A stretch of 64,000 nt of DNA, taken from NCBI GenBank assembly GCA_018136815.1, contig CM030942.1, positions 2,989,546 to 3,053,545 of the forward strand, given 5' to 3'. The notes beneath the pieces were generated by a model. That model did not search any database and was not told where the DNA came from. It saw nothing but the letters and a program-made list of their open reading frames with translations. Shown here in pieces: positions 32,966-46,089 of this stretch. Every line of letters starts with the position of its first letter. The stretch's first letter is position 1. Origin of the DNA: Isochrysis galbana (Eukaryota; Haptophyta; Isochrysidales; Isochrysidaceae). The translations under genes and the position numbers were made by a program.

Positions 32966-33463
32966 CTATGCCCTTGCCCCCGTCCGTACGCTAGCTAGTT
33001 GATTTGTAGGTAGTAAACCCTAAAACCCCTCCCCATGCGCCAAGTGCTGTTGCATTTAGTCAAAGGTCGCGAATGCTATAGATTTGTTTTGGCTGATTAC
33101 CTCAAGGGAGATCACGGTCACGCATATGGGGCTGGTCCTTGATCCTTGGTCAGACGATTCCCCAGCGTAAGAGCGGGGCGAAAACAGGCGCTACGAGGGA
33201 CGAGGGTGCACGCTAGCGGCCAAGGAAATCGGCTGGGCTAGGGACTGGGGACAAGGACAAGCGGGCGCCAACGCGTCAGGCGAAGGGCAAGCAGCGAGTG
33301 AGTGGATTCCCTACAGCTGCTCAAGCTTACGTGTGAAAGGGGCTGACGAGCAAGACAGCTTTAAACAAGAGGGTCGATTCGCATGCTCGCGGATGCGACA
33401 CCGAGGCGTGCTTTCTCTACTTTCTGTACCCGCCTATTTTACTGTTGCAGAGAGTTATCCGTA

Positions 33464-33473
33464 TGGTATCAGA
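33464..33473 (+). other. Candidate copia primer-binding site
   Basis: TGGTATCAGA is the first ten bases of the tRNA-iMet-complementary site (TGGTATCAGAGC) that follows the 5' LTR of Ty1/copia elements. The next bases differ (TGAA). No gag frame follows, so at most a relic. Confidence 0.35.
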
Positions 33474-33793
33474 TGAAAAGTATGATTTTCTAGGGACCCC
33501 TCCAGAGTAAGTCTGGAGTTAGAATGTTTGGCCGCTAGGCCGCCCTACCCCTAACTAACACACACACGCAAGGGAGGAGGATAAGAAAATTCCCTTATTC
33601 TACGACAGACGACCGTTCTACTTTGATTGAGACCTTGAGAGACGATGGTTGGTGTTGCAAGGAGGGAGAGAGGCGGCACGTTGACGCAGGGAAGACCCTA
33701 GCCTGGTTGCTGATTCGTGCTGCAGAAAGAAAGGGCTTCCCACGCTCAACCCTTTCATACTTCATCACCCATCAAAGCCAATCTTGCTTTGCC

Positions 33794-34453
33794 TTAGAAC
33801 CCAAAACGACGTCTTCTTTTTGTTGCTCCACCCTCGCCGCCCATGCCTCGTACAGGGGCCTTGCGGATCACCTCTGAACCTCCGTTTATGCTCTCGTCGC
33901 TTTCGTCATCTTGAGCCAATGTTTCGCCGCGTTCTTCTTCATCCAAACGTCGACCCAACACCCGTGCACGCCGTTGCTCTGATCGTTCCCTCTTCCACTG
34001 ATTGAACTCGGCCTTCTCTCGCCGTTTGCGCATCGCCTCCGCCACATTGTCAGCATGATGCTGCTGCACATTAGCTCGTACTTCGGAGGAATGCGCCTTA
34101 GCTTGTGCGGCCTCCGCTTCTGATTTCCAGCTGCCCTCCCACCTTAGCTGCTGCTCGCGCACATGCTCACGCACGTACCCGTCCCGCTGCATCTCGTTCA
34201 ACAAACACGCCTTGGCCTTCTTGAGCGTATCAAAAGCGCGCGGGGCATCTGGGTGTCGTGACTTATCTGGGTGACAGTGCAGCGAACGCTTGCGGAAGGC
34301 GCGATTCACGGCTTCACTGCCACAGTCCCAAACTGCGTCCCCACTAAGACTGACATAGGGTTTAGGCAAGTCAAGGACTTGGAAGTAGTCCCCAGCGCGC
34401 AGGATGGAACGTATTGTGCTGTTATCGGATGAGCCCGATGCAGCCGAGGTCAT
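33794..34453 (-). CDS. J-domain (DnaJ-like) protein, probably nuclear, DNAJC8-like
   Basis: 219 residues, ATG at 34453. J-domain near residues 22-90 with the diagnostic HPD at 61-63 (CHPDKSRHPDAPRAFDTLKK). The insert before helix II is longer than usual (YVSLSGDAVWDCGSEAVNRAF). The C-terminal half is charged helix with KRREKAEFNQWKRERSEQRR and a terminal KRRRRFGF that can serve as a nuclear signal. J-proteins stimulate Hsp70. This layout (J-domain, then Arg/Glu-rich helix, basic tail) resembles the splicing-associated DNAJC8/SPF31, so a nuclear spliceosomal role is a reasonable inference, not a proof. Uninterrupted frame. A MITE lies 132 bp upstream of the ATG. Confidence 0.8.
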   Translation of the reverse strand: MTSAASGSSDNSTIRSILRAGDYFQVLDLPKPYVSLSGDAVWDCGSEAVNRAFRKRSLHCHPDKSRHPDAPRAFDTLKKAKACLLNEMQRDGYVREHVREQQLRWEGSWKSEAEAAQAKAHSSEVRANVQQHHADNVAEAMRKRREKAEFNQWKRERSEQRRARVLGRRLDEEERGETLAQDDESDESINGGSEVIRKAPVRGMGGEGGATKRRRRFGF

Positions 34454-34584
34454 CTATCTCAAAACCAAGCCGGTGATTCAGCGGCCGGTACGGCAGCTGG
34501 CGTCGCGACGTCCGATGTCGCTACCGACGGGGTCGCGCTGGCCCCGTTTGCAAGACAAGAAAAATAAGCAAACGTATTCACCTA

Positions 34585-34759
34585 GATGGGAAATACGTAT
34601 TCACCGTATTTGGCCAGAGGCCAAATACATATGTATTTGGCTGTATTTGAAGCGCGTCCTGGGTTGTAGGCCTCGAATGTATTTGAAATGTATTTGGCCG
34701 GAGGCCAAATACATATGTATTTGGCTGTATTTGCAGGCCCCAACACCGTATTTCCCATC
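34585..34759. mobile_element. MITE copy B with TA-flanked terminal inverted repeats
   Basis: 175 bp with perfect outer repeats CTAGATGGGAAATACG / CGTATTTCCCATCTAG (the outer TA pairs being the likely target duplication). Interior ATTTGGC/GCCAAAT palindromes and TCCTGGGTTGTAGGCCTCG match copy A (19526-19696) in inverted orientation. No ORF. Confidence 0.8.
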
Positions 34760-34769
34760 TAGATCTAGG

Positions 34770-35800
34770 CTGACGAACTGACGACGAACCCCTTACAACT
34801 TACAACGAGATTTGGCCCTACATCTACATGTGAAACACACACACACTCTCACCCATCGTTGTCCCTGTGGCGCGTCGCCATGCGCTCGCCCTGGCCTGCT
34901 CTCAGAGTTCCTTTGGGGGCTCCCAGAGGGCCAGCAGGGGCAGCGGGGCAGCTCAGGCAGGCAGGCAGGGGCTCAGGGGGCAGTGGAGGCTGGGGCGCTG
35001 GGCGCTGGGGCTGGGGCTGGGGTTCAGCCCCGGGACCCGGGACCCCCCTTGCCACTCCCACGCTCGCCTCGCTGGCCCTGGGAGCCGCCCAGAGGCCCCT
35101 GTATGCCTGGCGACCAGGCACAGGGGGGGAGTCAGCTTGATGCTTTTGAGGGCAGGCCCGATGCGGGCGTGGGAGTGCGGCTCGCGGCCCGCGCCCACTA
35201 GGGACTAGGGTTAGGGGTCTTGTCCAGATTGCAGATTGATGAGATCGCAGATTGATGAGTGCCTGTCGCATTCGCGATGTCTCATTCAACAGTGCCCAAC
35301 CCTGCCAGCTAGAGGGCAGGGGCTGGGGGTTGATTGTACGGGCCCACCCCGGGGGGTGGGGGGTGTTTGTGTGTCCGTGGTGGTGGTGGAGTGAGGGGGG
35401 CGCGAGGCCCCCATTGGCCCCTACTTATAAATTATTCATATTAAAGTAGGTTGGTTTTGGTGAGTGGTGAGTGGTGAGTGGAGTGCTAAGCCCATGCCAA
35501 ACCCAAACGCCAAACGCCAATAAAAGGCAAGGCAGGAGGCATGAGCATGAGGGTGACTGTGACTGGCAGCCCCCTCCCCCCGGAGGGGCGTAAGTGCTTG
35601 AGGGGGAGGGCACGAGGCGCCTCACCACGACCCCCACTGTGAAAGTAGGTTGTGCGCCCCGGTTTAGAAGTAGGTTGTGCGCCCTGGTTTCATGTTTTAT
35701 GCCGGAAGGACGTACATACTCCTACTGTAAATAATTAGTCTTAGTCTTAGCACTAGGAGTAGCACTTACACTTGAAAGAGTTTATTACGCGTTCGAGCGG
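34770..35800. other. Intergenic, GC-rich, no gene seen
   Basis: 34920-35180 is G-rich with imperfect GCTGGGGCTGGGG units. 35264 carries the TGTCGCATTCGCGA motif. 35640-35690 has GTAGGTTGTGCGCCC twice. The ORFs here are low-complexity. Confidence 0.4.
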
Positions 35801-36605
35801 ATGAACGGCCCGTCCGCTGCGCGAGCGATGCCCACGGCGCCGACGGCCCCACGGCCGACGAGCTCTCGCCCCTCAGGCACACGCGAGTCGGCACCCGCCT
35901 CGCGGCGTGAGGATGGCGAGGCGGTTGCCAAAGAAGGCGGCACTGTCGTGCGCAAGCGCCGCACTACTGGCAACATCGGCCAGCCCACTTGCACTAACTG
36001 CTATGTGCCGATGGCGCTTTGCCACTGCCAAAAGTCGTGCTGCTCGGTCTGCAAGCTCTCTAAGCACAACTGCGGGTGCACCGGAAAGCCGACACGACCA
36101 CCCAAGTGTGACAAATGCGGCGCGCTCGAGGCAGAGCTCGCCACTCTCAAAGAGGCGCTAGAGGCGGCCCAGAAGGCACTTGCAGCATCTGGAGAGGAGC
36201 TGACTGCCACCAAGTCAAAGGCCATAGCTGCGCAAGCCGATGCCGACCAGGCCCGACGGGACGCCAATAACTTGAAAGCAAAGGCGGCAGCGGCGGGCGT
36301 TCGGGCTGATAAGGCCGAGGCCGCACTCGTCTCGAGTACCGAAAGCCTTGCTGGTGCACGCAAAGACCTGGAAATGGAGAGATCGCGCAATGCAGACCTT
36401 GAGAAGCGCGCAAAGGCAGCCGATGCTGCTCGCTCTACTGCGGAGTTGCGAGCGAACGCGGCGACGGTAGAAGAAAGGACTGCACGTGCCGCCGCGGATA
36501 CGCTGCGTTCAGAGCTGCGCGAGGTGCGCGCGGCAGCGGACGAGGCGAAAAGAGAAGCGGAGGCGACAATCTGCGAATTACGTGCAAGACTTGCCGACCT
36601 TGGTG
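35801..36605 (+). CDS. Cysteine-rich N-terminal domain plus coiled coil, 3' end lost in gap
   Basis: 268 residues visible. After a Pro/Ser/Arg-rich start, residues about 62-110 form a cysteine cluster (CTNCYVPMALCHCQKSCC, then CSVCKLSKHNCGC and CDKCG) that probably binds zinc; the pairs are CxxC and CxC. From about residue 110 an Ala/Glu/Lys-rich coiled coil runs to the gap. The frame reads on after the N-gap only as non-protein-like sequence, so the true 3' end is in the gap or on unseen exons. Family not recognised; a zinc-binding scaffold or adaptor is possible. Confidence 0.7.
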
Positions 36606-36705
36606 NNNNNNNNNNNNNNNNNNNNNNNNNNNNNNNNNNNNNNNNNNNNNNNNNNNNNNNNNNNNNNNNNNNNNNNNNNNNNNNNNNNNNNNNNNNNNNN
36701 NNNNN
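36606..36705. other. Assembly gap, 100 N
   Basis: Exactly 100 N, a placeholder for unknown length. It truncates the cysteine-rich/coiled-coil gene. Confidence 0.99.
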
Positions 36706-38260
<1,555 letters not shown>

Positions 38261-41200
38261 ATGGCCGTCGAGTTCACCCGCGAGGAGTTCGCCCTGCACA
38301 CGCAGACTTTGTGAGTGGAGGCCAATCGCCCGCTCTCCCTCCCTCTCCCTCCCCAGCCACTCTCCCTCCCTGCCTCCTCTCCCTCCCTCCCTCCCTCCTT
38401 CAACCCCCCTCTAGCTCTCACTCTGCAGCTCTCACTCTCTAGCTCTCTTGCTCTTGGTCTCTCGCTCTTGCTCTCCCTCTCGCGCTTTCTCCACCTGTCC
38501 CTCTCTTGCTCTTTTCCCAGCTCTCCCTCTCTCTCTCTCCGCAGCTCTCCCCATAGCTTCCCCTCAGCTCTCGCTCCAGCTCTCCATCTCCAGCTCTTCC
38601 TCTAGCTCTCCCCCCAGCCGTCCCTCTTGCTCTCCCTCCATCTCTTCCCCTAGCTCTCCCCCTGGCTCTGTCCCCATCTTTCCCTTCAGCTCTCACTCGA
38701 GCTCTCCCTCGAGCTCTCCCTCGAGCTCTCCCTCGAGCTCTCCCTCGAGCTCTCCCTCGCGTCCTGCCCCCCCCCCCCCCTCCCGCTCCTCCCCCTCTTC
38801 TGTCCTCTCCACTCGCCCGCTCCTGCCTCCGCTCCCTCCCTTGCCACTCCACCGACATCCCCACACCCACGCCCTTGCACGCATGCGAATTGCCCATCCG
38901 TCTGAACCTCCCCGCCCCTTGACCCCCTTCCTTCCCCTTCCCCCATCCTTCAGCGAGGACATCGACCGCAACAAGGATGGCGTGATCGATCTCATTGAGT
39001 TTCAGGCATGCATGGAAGCAGTCGCACGGCGTGCGGGCAAGCGCTCCTCCTTCGAGAAGGTGCGCCGTATGTTCGACGACGCTGACCGGAATAAGGACGG
39101 ATTGCTCCAGTACGACGAGTGGATGGCGGCACAGCTCAAGATCAAGCGCGAGCGCTTGCGCACCGCCATGCGGCGCGGTGGACGCGTCGACTCGAGCGGC
39201 GCGCTCCAGGCGCCGCGCGGCACCCGCCCGCGGGAGGCTGGGGCCGGAGCCGACCTGGACGAGAACAGTGCGGGCCTCGACGACGAAAGCATGATGGGGC
39301 GCGCTAGCCAGGTGGCAGCTGAGCTCTCAGCCATGGCGGAGGACCCCGGCGTGGGCCAGTCCAAGGTGCAGCGCTCGGTGACGGTTGCCACGCAGGGCGG
39401 CCGCCTCTCGGCGCGCGAGGCTGGCGACGGCGAGCCGGCGGCGGCTGGGCCGCCGGTGAGACCAGCGCAGCTGTCTACTGCCCCGCGTGTGCCGGCCAGG
39501 TCTGGTGGACTATTGTTCAAGCTGAGCAGCGAGTCGCCCAAGGAGGTCGTTGTGCCAGCCGACGCCCGTGCGCCCGCCAGCACTCACTTCCACTCAACGG
39601 CGGACGGCGTGAGCTCCGTCGACGCGTTGCATCGCCTTCTCGGCGCGCTTGCGGCAGAGGGCGATGGGCGCGTGGCGCGCGAGGCGGCGCGACTACTCGC
39701 CGCGACGCGCCGCGAGGCTACTGGCGACGCGCGCTTCGACATCGAGAGCGAGGAGGAAGCCGACGCTGAAGTCCGTCCGCTCGTCCGGGTGAGCCGGCGC
39801 CACGCAGCCGGCGCCAGCGCCAGCGCTGCGGGCAGCGAAGATGAGGACGAGGACGAGACCGACTCGGCATCGGTGGTCGATATGGCCGACGTCTCACCAG
39901 AGATCGCCACCGACTCGGACGAGGAGGCGCAGGGCGATCGACGGCATCGCCGCAACCTCGACAATGCCACCAACACGGGCCGCTCGATGGCTGTCGCCTC
40001 GAGCGGTGCGGCGTCCGCCTTCTCGTCTATTTCGGCGGCGCTCGCCGCCCTCGCGGCGCCGCTCGAGATCTTCCTCTCGCAGCTTCAATTCACCGGACTC
40101 ACCTCGGCCATATTCTACCGCATGCTCGACATGCCCGGCGTCTCTATTCCAAAAGACGTCTCCAACGCGTGGTCAGCCGTGCTTGGCTGGACTGACTTCC
40201 TCAACTTTGACTCACTCGGCGTAGCCGCCATGCTCAAAGCGCTGCCGTCGACCCAGCTGCTCGACTCGTTCCGCCTGCAGGTGGGTGCTGCCCGCCGGCG
40301 CATGGTCATGGAGCCCCGCAGCGGCGCTATGGCGGCAGCCCACCCAGCCGGCCACGCCTCGAACCCCCACATTCCCGCCCCCACCCCATTCTCCGCATGA
40401 CACGCAGCTCGCCGCCTTCATCGAGGCGATGCCGTGGTCGTGGGTCTATGTCAGCCTGACGTGCTTGACGCCGCTCGGGATTGCGTTCGTTGTGCTCCTC
40501 ATCTACAAGTCGACGGCACGTGTGCTCTGGCTCTTTGGCATCGCGGCTGGCATCGCCACGCTGCTAACTGGGCTTCTCCTCCGCTTCCTCGTGCCGATCG
40601 AGCGGTGCGTGGGCGCTGGGCTTACTGTGCATGCCTCAAATGACCGCGCCGCGCGCGTCTCTTCGCGCCGCAACCCCTTCTCCGGATGCCATGCACAGGC
40701 TTGTACTCCTCAACCCGAACATTACGCCGGACATCTTCACCTGGCTTACGATCGCCGGTCTCGGCATGGTTGCCGTTTGCCTGCTCATCCAGGTGCGCAC
40801 GCTCGACCATCTGCGAGTGCCGTTCGAGCCGGGGCGACGCGCGGATGCTCCGCACGGCGGGGGGGCTGGCCTTGGCCTCCCTACCCATGAGAACCCCGCG
40901 ACGAGATGGGCCTGTGCCCCTCCCTTAGCTGTCCTTCCCACACCGCAGGCAATGGCCGGCTGGTTCTCACTCCGCATCGCGCTCATCAAGGCCAAGTTCA
41001 AGCTGCGGCTTACCGCAGAGCGCTACAAGCGCAAGGACTCCTCCGCCCTCGAGCGTTCGCTCGCGGCAGATGCGGCGCGCACCCGCTACGGCGCACCCAA
41101 GTCGCCCATCATTGTGCTGCGCTCCGCTCTGCTCGCCCTCTTGCTCCTTTCGCTCGCTGTCGCCCCGTTCCTCGCCGCATACGGCAAGAGCGAATCCGAA

Positions 41201-44200
41201 ATAGCGGTGTGCCGCCCGGCGAGGCCCGTCTTGCCACGCCTCGCGTTCGGGTTGGCTTGCTGTCCTTGCCGCCTCGATAAACGCCCACTTGCTGCGGGGC
41301 GCTCTCGCCTAGCCGGCTCGTGGGCAAACTGGGACCTGCTCCTGCGACGCTACAGGCATTGCAGAGTAACCCGCTCTTCCACCCGGTTCTTCAAATTCTC
41401 TTCTTCGTGCTCTTTGCCATATTTGCTACGCACTTCGCCTTGCTCACCTGCGAATGGGGCCGGAAGCGCATCGCAGACGTTGGAGCTATCATCAACGCAG
41501 TCTTCATTGACATCCTACTGCTCGTCCTCTCCCTCCTCTTCACCCCGATCGCTCGCTTCTTGCTCGCGGTCTTCGTACCGCTCAATCTGCGGTAACGCCT
41601 TGCACTCAAGCGTCGGGGGTTCGCTGATTGTGCTTGACCGTACGGGAAGGCCGCGAGCGTACCAAGGCTGGCCGAGCGCCCGAGAGGCGTGCGTGTCCAC
41701 TGCGGCCCCCAGTTCGCGGACTGTGCGCGGCGCCCGTCCTGCCGTCAATTGTATATTACGCCGGTTCACTCTCGCCCGCCATTCCGACCGTACCCCACAG
41801 ATGCGGCTCCGGCGAGTGGTTTCCGGTCTTCTCGTACGCGCTCGAAACCGCCATCCTCGGCGCAGCCTCGCCTCAGGCCGCTCTCTCTGCCGCCTCGGGC
41901 AAGGGCCGCGACGAGGTCTGCGAATCTTGCGACTTCTTCGACTTTGGTGCAAACGCACACTCTTCCGCGAGCGGCACCTCCAACATCTCGCTTTCCGGCG
42001 TGACGCCAGTATTGTCCACGGCGTGTGCCGCCTACCCACGTGCGTGTGAAGGCCAGGATATCATTGTGCTCGACGCGGACCGCTCCCTTGACTTCAACTC
42101 GCAGGTGGCCCATGCCCTGCCGCGCGGTGCTCAGTCGCGTCGCCCTTGTGTTCGAGGTCCGGCTAATATCATAGGCTAGGCTGCACGGCACAACCGCCGT
42201 GCTGCGCCTTCACATTTTGGCCGCCGCGTCGAAAGTTGCCTTACTTACCACCCGACATCACCTTCCCCATAGGTTCAACCATTTTACTACCCTGCCTCGC
42301 TACTTATGCTGATCGGCTTCACGGGGATGCTCATCTATCTGTATTACGCAATCGTGCGTGCACACGTGCGCGCTCTGGACACCGTACCCATCGACTCCGA
42401 TGCCCTCGCCGACGTGGCTGAGCGGGCCGCCTCTCAACGGTGGCGCCTGTGCTCGTTGCTCATGTGCTCCAATCCCAAGGCGCAGCCGAGCCCCATGGCC
42501 CTCTCTCGCATTGCCATTGGAGGGGCCGCCCACAGTCTGAGCTCGATCCCAATCACGCCGCGGGGACTGACCCGCTCGCCCAGGGGCGAGAACTCGTCGC
42601 CCGTTACCGTCGACGGAGAGGATGTCGATCAGCACACGCGTGAGAATCAACTGCACGCCGAGCGCGCGCAAGCTGCATCCGCGTCGCTGGCGTGGGAATA
42701 CCGTGTCCTGCGTTCGCGCAACCGGGCGCGCACGGTCTATATCCACTTTTCTTACCGCTGGCGCTACTTCCGCATGATTCATGTGGTGCAGAAGCTTGTG
42801 CTTGTCCTGATTGTCACCTTTGCAGCCAACCGGGTGCGAGGCGCTGGGAACGGCCGCTATCGCTTCCCCGCCGTGCCGCACCCTCTCTGCGCCACATCGG
42901 CCCAAGGACTGCGCAGCCTCTTAGCTCGGGGACGGAGGCGTGTCGCGCGCACGCTCATCAAAACCCCTCGATGGCGCCCCCGTTCTCGACAGGTACCCGT
43001 AGCCAACATTTGCCTCCTGACCATTTACGCTTTGTGGTTCCTCGTCGCCCTTCTCCAACGGCCCTATTTCGACGGCGCCTCCAACGCCCTCAATGTCGCC
43101 GCGTCCATGGCATGCACGGTCAACGCGATTCTCCTCCTCCTCGCGTACCACGGCGTGCTCGCCAGCGTCTCAGAGCTCGGCATGGTCATCCTGCTGATCA
43201 CCTTCAATCTCGTCCTGCCTATCGTTTGCTTGGGCGCCGGCCTTTTCTTCGCCTGCCGGCAACGGCGCAAGCTTGCAGCCATCGCCGATGAGCTCGAGGG
43301 GGCCCTTACACCAACGCAACTAGTACGCTCGTCCGTCGCGAGATACTGCTGCGATTCGCTGCCCCTTTCTCTTCCGTCGGCATGTGCGCATGGCTTCATC
43401 TCCCGCCGGACCACACCATGAGCCCCTCTATCGTGCAGGTAGAACTCATGACCAGGCGGAAGCGAGTCGACTCTGAGCTCAACAAGACCACGCTCAAGCT
43501 CTTCGCGTCAGCGTTCATGACCTCCGCCTTTTGCGCCGTCCTTGCCGTCTTCACCATCGTGCTCGGGCAAGTCTACGCCTCTGCCCAAGGTGCCGTCGTC
43601 CAGGTGTGGCGATGGCAGCTTTCGCCACCAAATACACCGCCCTTGACATCGCATCGAAGTAGGAGGGAGCAAGAACATCTCCCGGTTGCGTGAGTCTTAG
43701 CCAGTCGGCTACAAAGCGCTATGTATAGGCACCATTCCAAGCTACAGCCCCTGCCTGACTCGCGCCTGTGGCCCGTAAGCAGCGGCATCACTACTCATTT
43801 TCCTCCTCCCCCTCCGCCCTCAGGCTACGCCCACGAGTCTGGGCAAACTGCTACGTGATGTCCAGGGCTACCCACAATGCGAAGTTGAGTCGCGTATGGC
43901 TGTGGTGGAATTTCTCTACGTTGAGGACGCCTCTTGGCCCGCCTTCGCCTCGCAATGCTGCTGTCGTGACCGCTATCCCGGAGTCCCCGCCCTTGCCAAC
44001 CGCACTGAGCTATGGACGTGCGAGGACAAGGAGGTGAGCCTCCACATGTCCCTGCAAGAGCAATGTCCGCAGCGAAAAAGGGGTAGCTGTGTTCATTGGA
44101 TCCCAAGCTTGCTGGGAGCGCTTTGCACCCACCTTGCTCGCGGACTATGAAGCAGTCGGGCGGCTGCAAAGGCAGGGGACCGCTCCCTAGAACGCGCCCT

Positions 44201-44463
44201 CGAGGTCCGCCTATACGTGCCTGATGTCGATCCGTGCCCTCTTGCAGGCTTCCTCGGATTCCTCTCGCGCCATTCACAAGCAGCGAAATCGCGTGGTCAC
44301 CAACGACGATGGCACCGAGAGGAGCGGCCTCGCGATGCGTGCCTTTTGTGCTCCAGCATTCGAGCCCGGCGTGCGTGCACCTGCCTGGGATGAGGAAATG
44401 CTTGCGTACGTGCCGCGCCTCGAGGCTAGTGATGAGTTGCCGGACAACTGGGAGCTCTGGTGA
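38261..44463 (+). CDS. EF-hand multi-pass membrane protein, twelve exons, channel- or transporter-like
   Basis: Proposed exons: 38261-38310, 38954-40280, 40408-40604, 40699-40792, 40949-41206, 41356-41591, 41801-42104, 42273-42833, 42993-43322, 43439-43603, 43824-44033, 44248-44463; phases agree throughout and give 1,315 residues. Two EF-hands sit at residues about 18-70: DIDRNKDGVIDLIEF (the exon 1/2 junction falls just before the loop) and DADRNKDGLLQYDEW. A long Arg/Ser/Asp-rich region follows to about 400. Then come about 10-12 hydrophobic spans, e.g. WVYVSLTCLTPLGIAFVVLL, VLRSALLALLLLSLAVAPF and MVILLITFNLVLPIVCLGAG. A large loop has paired cysteines (CESCDFFDF), and near the end CCCRDRYPG with an NRT glycosylation site. 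The ending RWRYFRMIHVVQKLVLVL recalls the C-terminal membrane part of TRP-like protist proteins, but the family is uncertain. Calcium-regulated membrane transport is inferred. Acceptor choice for exon 6 is ambiguous by 9 bp. Confidence 0.7.
38697..38760. repeat. 12-bp minisatellite GAGCTCTCCCTC in intron 1
   Basis: Five successive units inside the 643-bp first intron of the EF-hand membrane protein gene. The rest of that intron is C/T-rich. Confidence 0.85.
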
Positions 44464-44830
44464 TTTTTCTTGCTTTGCCTTCGAGCTTTTCTACGGCACT
44501 CTCCGCCCTTGAAGCTCTTGGGCTCGAATACAATTCTCATTATGAGCAGCAAAACTTGGATTCGTGTTAGCCCGAATCTGCTTTGCCCTCGAGCTCTTCT
44601 ACGGCGCTCGCTCCGACCTTGGAGCTCTCGGCCGTGCGTAAATTCCCATAGCCAGCAAACTTGGATTCATTTGAGCCATTATCGCCAGCTTTTGTGGTCA
44701 AGATTTATACCTCCGTTTCAAAACGGAGATACCTCGCACCCTTTGTTTGGGTTGAATGAAAAGAAAATCTTGAGGCGACCGCTAGGCTACTAGAAGCTAT
44801 CCCTTTCTCGGGTACCCGCCGCCGACGCCT
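44464..44830. repeat. 3' flank with a two-unit tandem repeat
   Basis: CTTTGCC(T/C)TCGAGCT(T/C)TTCTACGGC and AAACTTGGATTC blocks recur with a spacing of about 100 bp (44472-44680), immediately after the stop codon of the EF-hand membrane gene. Confidence 0.55.
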
Positions 44831-44835
44831 TAACC

Positions 44836-46080
44836 TTAACCCCTATCCCACTCCTCTTTCCGTTTTCCCCTTCGTTCCTTTATGCTCGGTTTTGGGGGGT
44901 CGGCCCGTCGGCCCATGTGCACTACTTTGGGTAGGGGTGGGGAGGGGAACACACACAAAAACCGAGAGTCGCTTCTACGGACTGTTTCTCTTCTTGGTGC
45001 CTTGGGAAACTGCGCGAATTTCGCCCTTTCCGTCGAAAAGTGGAGGGGGAGGCGATGACGTCCCCGACCAAACCGAACACGCATACCTTCGCCGCACTCC
45101 AGAAGGTGTGTGGCGGCGGTCCGCCCCTCCGCCCGTGGCCCGTGGGGGAATCGGTCGAGACAGAAGTCTGTGAGGATGTATCTCCATGCCAGTAGATACA
45201 GGATCTCCCCTGAGGGCGCGGCGACGATGCTTTCGGTAGTATGAAGAGTCTGTGCCCGTGGCTTTTTTCGGTAAAGCTTCTCCCAAAAAGAGTCATTGCC
45301 GGGGCCTTCCCAGAAGGGTACTCCTAGCTCCTAGTATGGTTGTGTACTCTCCCTCCCCGAGGGTTTTGAGATATGCTAGCGCTTCGGGGACTTGCGCTCC
45401 CGCAAGGGATCCCATGCGTATTAGTACACTCTTTCTTCTGTTTATTCTAGCCCCGGTAGCGGTCCCATAGATCTCTAGAAGATGCAACGCCCTTCCAAAT
45501 GATTCGAACGAAGGAGTTAGCTAGAATTTGCGTGTCGTCCGCAAACTGCGAAAGTCTTAGCTCCCTAGGTCCTATCGTGATTCCCCTCATCTCGGGATCG
45601 GCGTTAACTAAACGTGTTAGGCGTTAGGCGTTAGGCCCTCGGCCACTAAGAGGAAGGCGAGTGGCGATAGCGGGTACCCTTGGGGCATGCCACAGTGTAT
45701 CGTGAAAGGATTGCCACGCCTACCATTCGCCTTGATCCATCGAGTCGGGAGTGAATCCACGTTTGTTAAAAAGCGCTAACCACCTAGCACCTAGAGTAGC
45801 CCGGGCCGAAGCCCAACCAAAGCTTGTATCGCTCTATGGTGATAATCCCAGCTGACTCTATCAAAAAGAAGCTTTTTCCCAGTCAATCGCCAGAGCTATA
45901 GCGGCATAGGCCCTCCTCATCCGTGTCATCGAGGTATGCTTGCACCAACTTCAAGAGATGGGTGGCTTCACCTATCATACGTCTAGGCACAAACCCCACT
46001 TGTTCCTTGGAGATTATCGTGTGAATCGACTTCTGACACAGAAGAATCGCTACTAGGAATAGGTTCGCAGATAGCCCGAC
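44836..46080 (-). pseudogene. Non-LTR (LINE) reverse transcriptase relic
   Basis: Read on the minus strand from 46080 down in broken frames: HTIISKEQVGFVPRRMIGEA (the RT motif around the QxGF.pgR signature), then a DWEKA-type block (catalytic segment), CGMPQGYPLSPL (the polymerase 'QG.PLSP' motif), then LEIYGTATGARINRRKS (the 'sG..iN..Ks' motif) and a C-terminal LYLLAWRYIL region. Several stops and frame changes separate them, and the FADD box was not found, so the copy is dead. No endonuclease domain is seen upstream; a G/C homopolymer at 46087-46106 marks the break. Confidence 0.65.
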
Positions 46081-46089
46081 AGGGCTCGG

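Larger units (their letters stand above)
32290..33790. other. Intergenic: hairpin, LINE tail, copia-like primer site
   Basis: 32546-32577 is a perfect 12-bp stem hairpin. 32880-32965 (minus) is a diverged LINE-tail copy. 33387-33400 holds the TGTCGCATCCGCGA motif in reverse. 33464-33473 is TGGTATCAGA, identical to the tRNA-iMet primer-binding site of copia elements. No host gene. Confidence 0.45.

Noticed and set aside
45604-45640. GTTAGGC repeats resembling telomeric TTAGGG
   Set aside because: Only three imperfect units inside a LINE relic.
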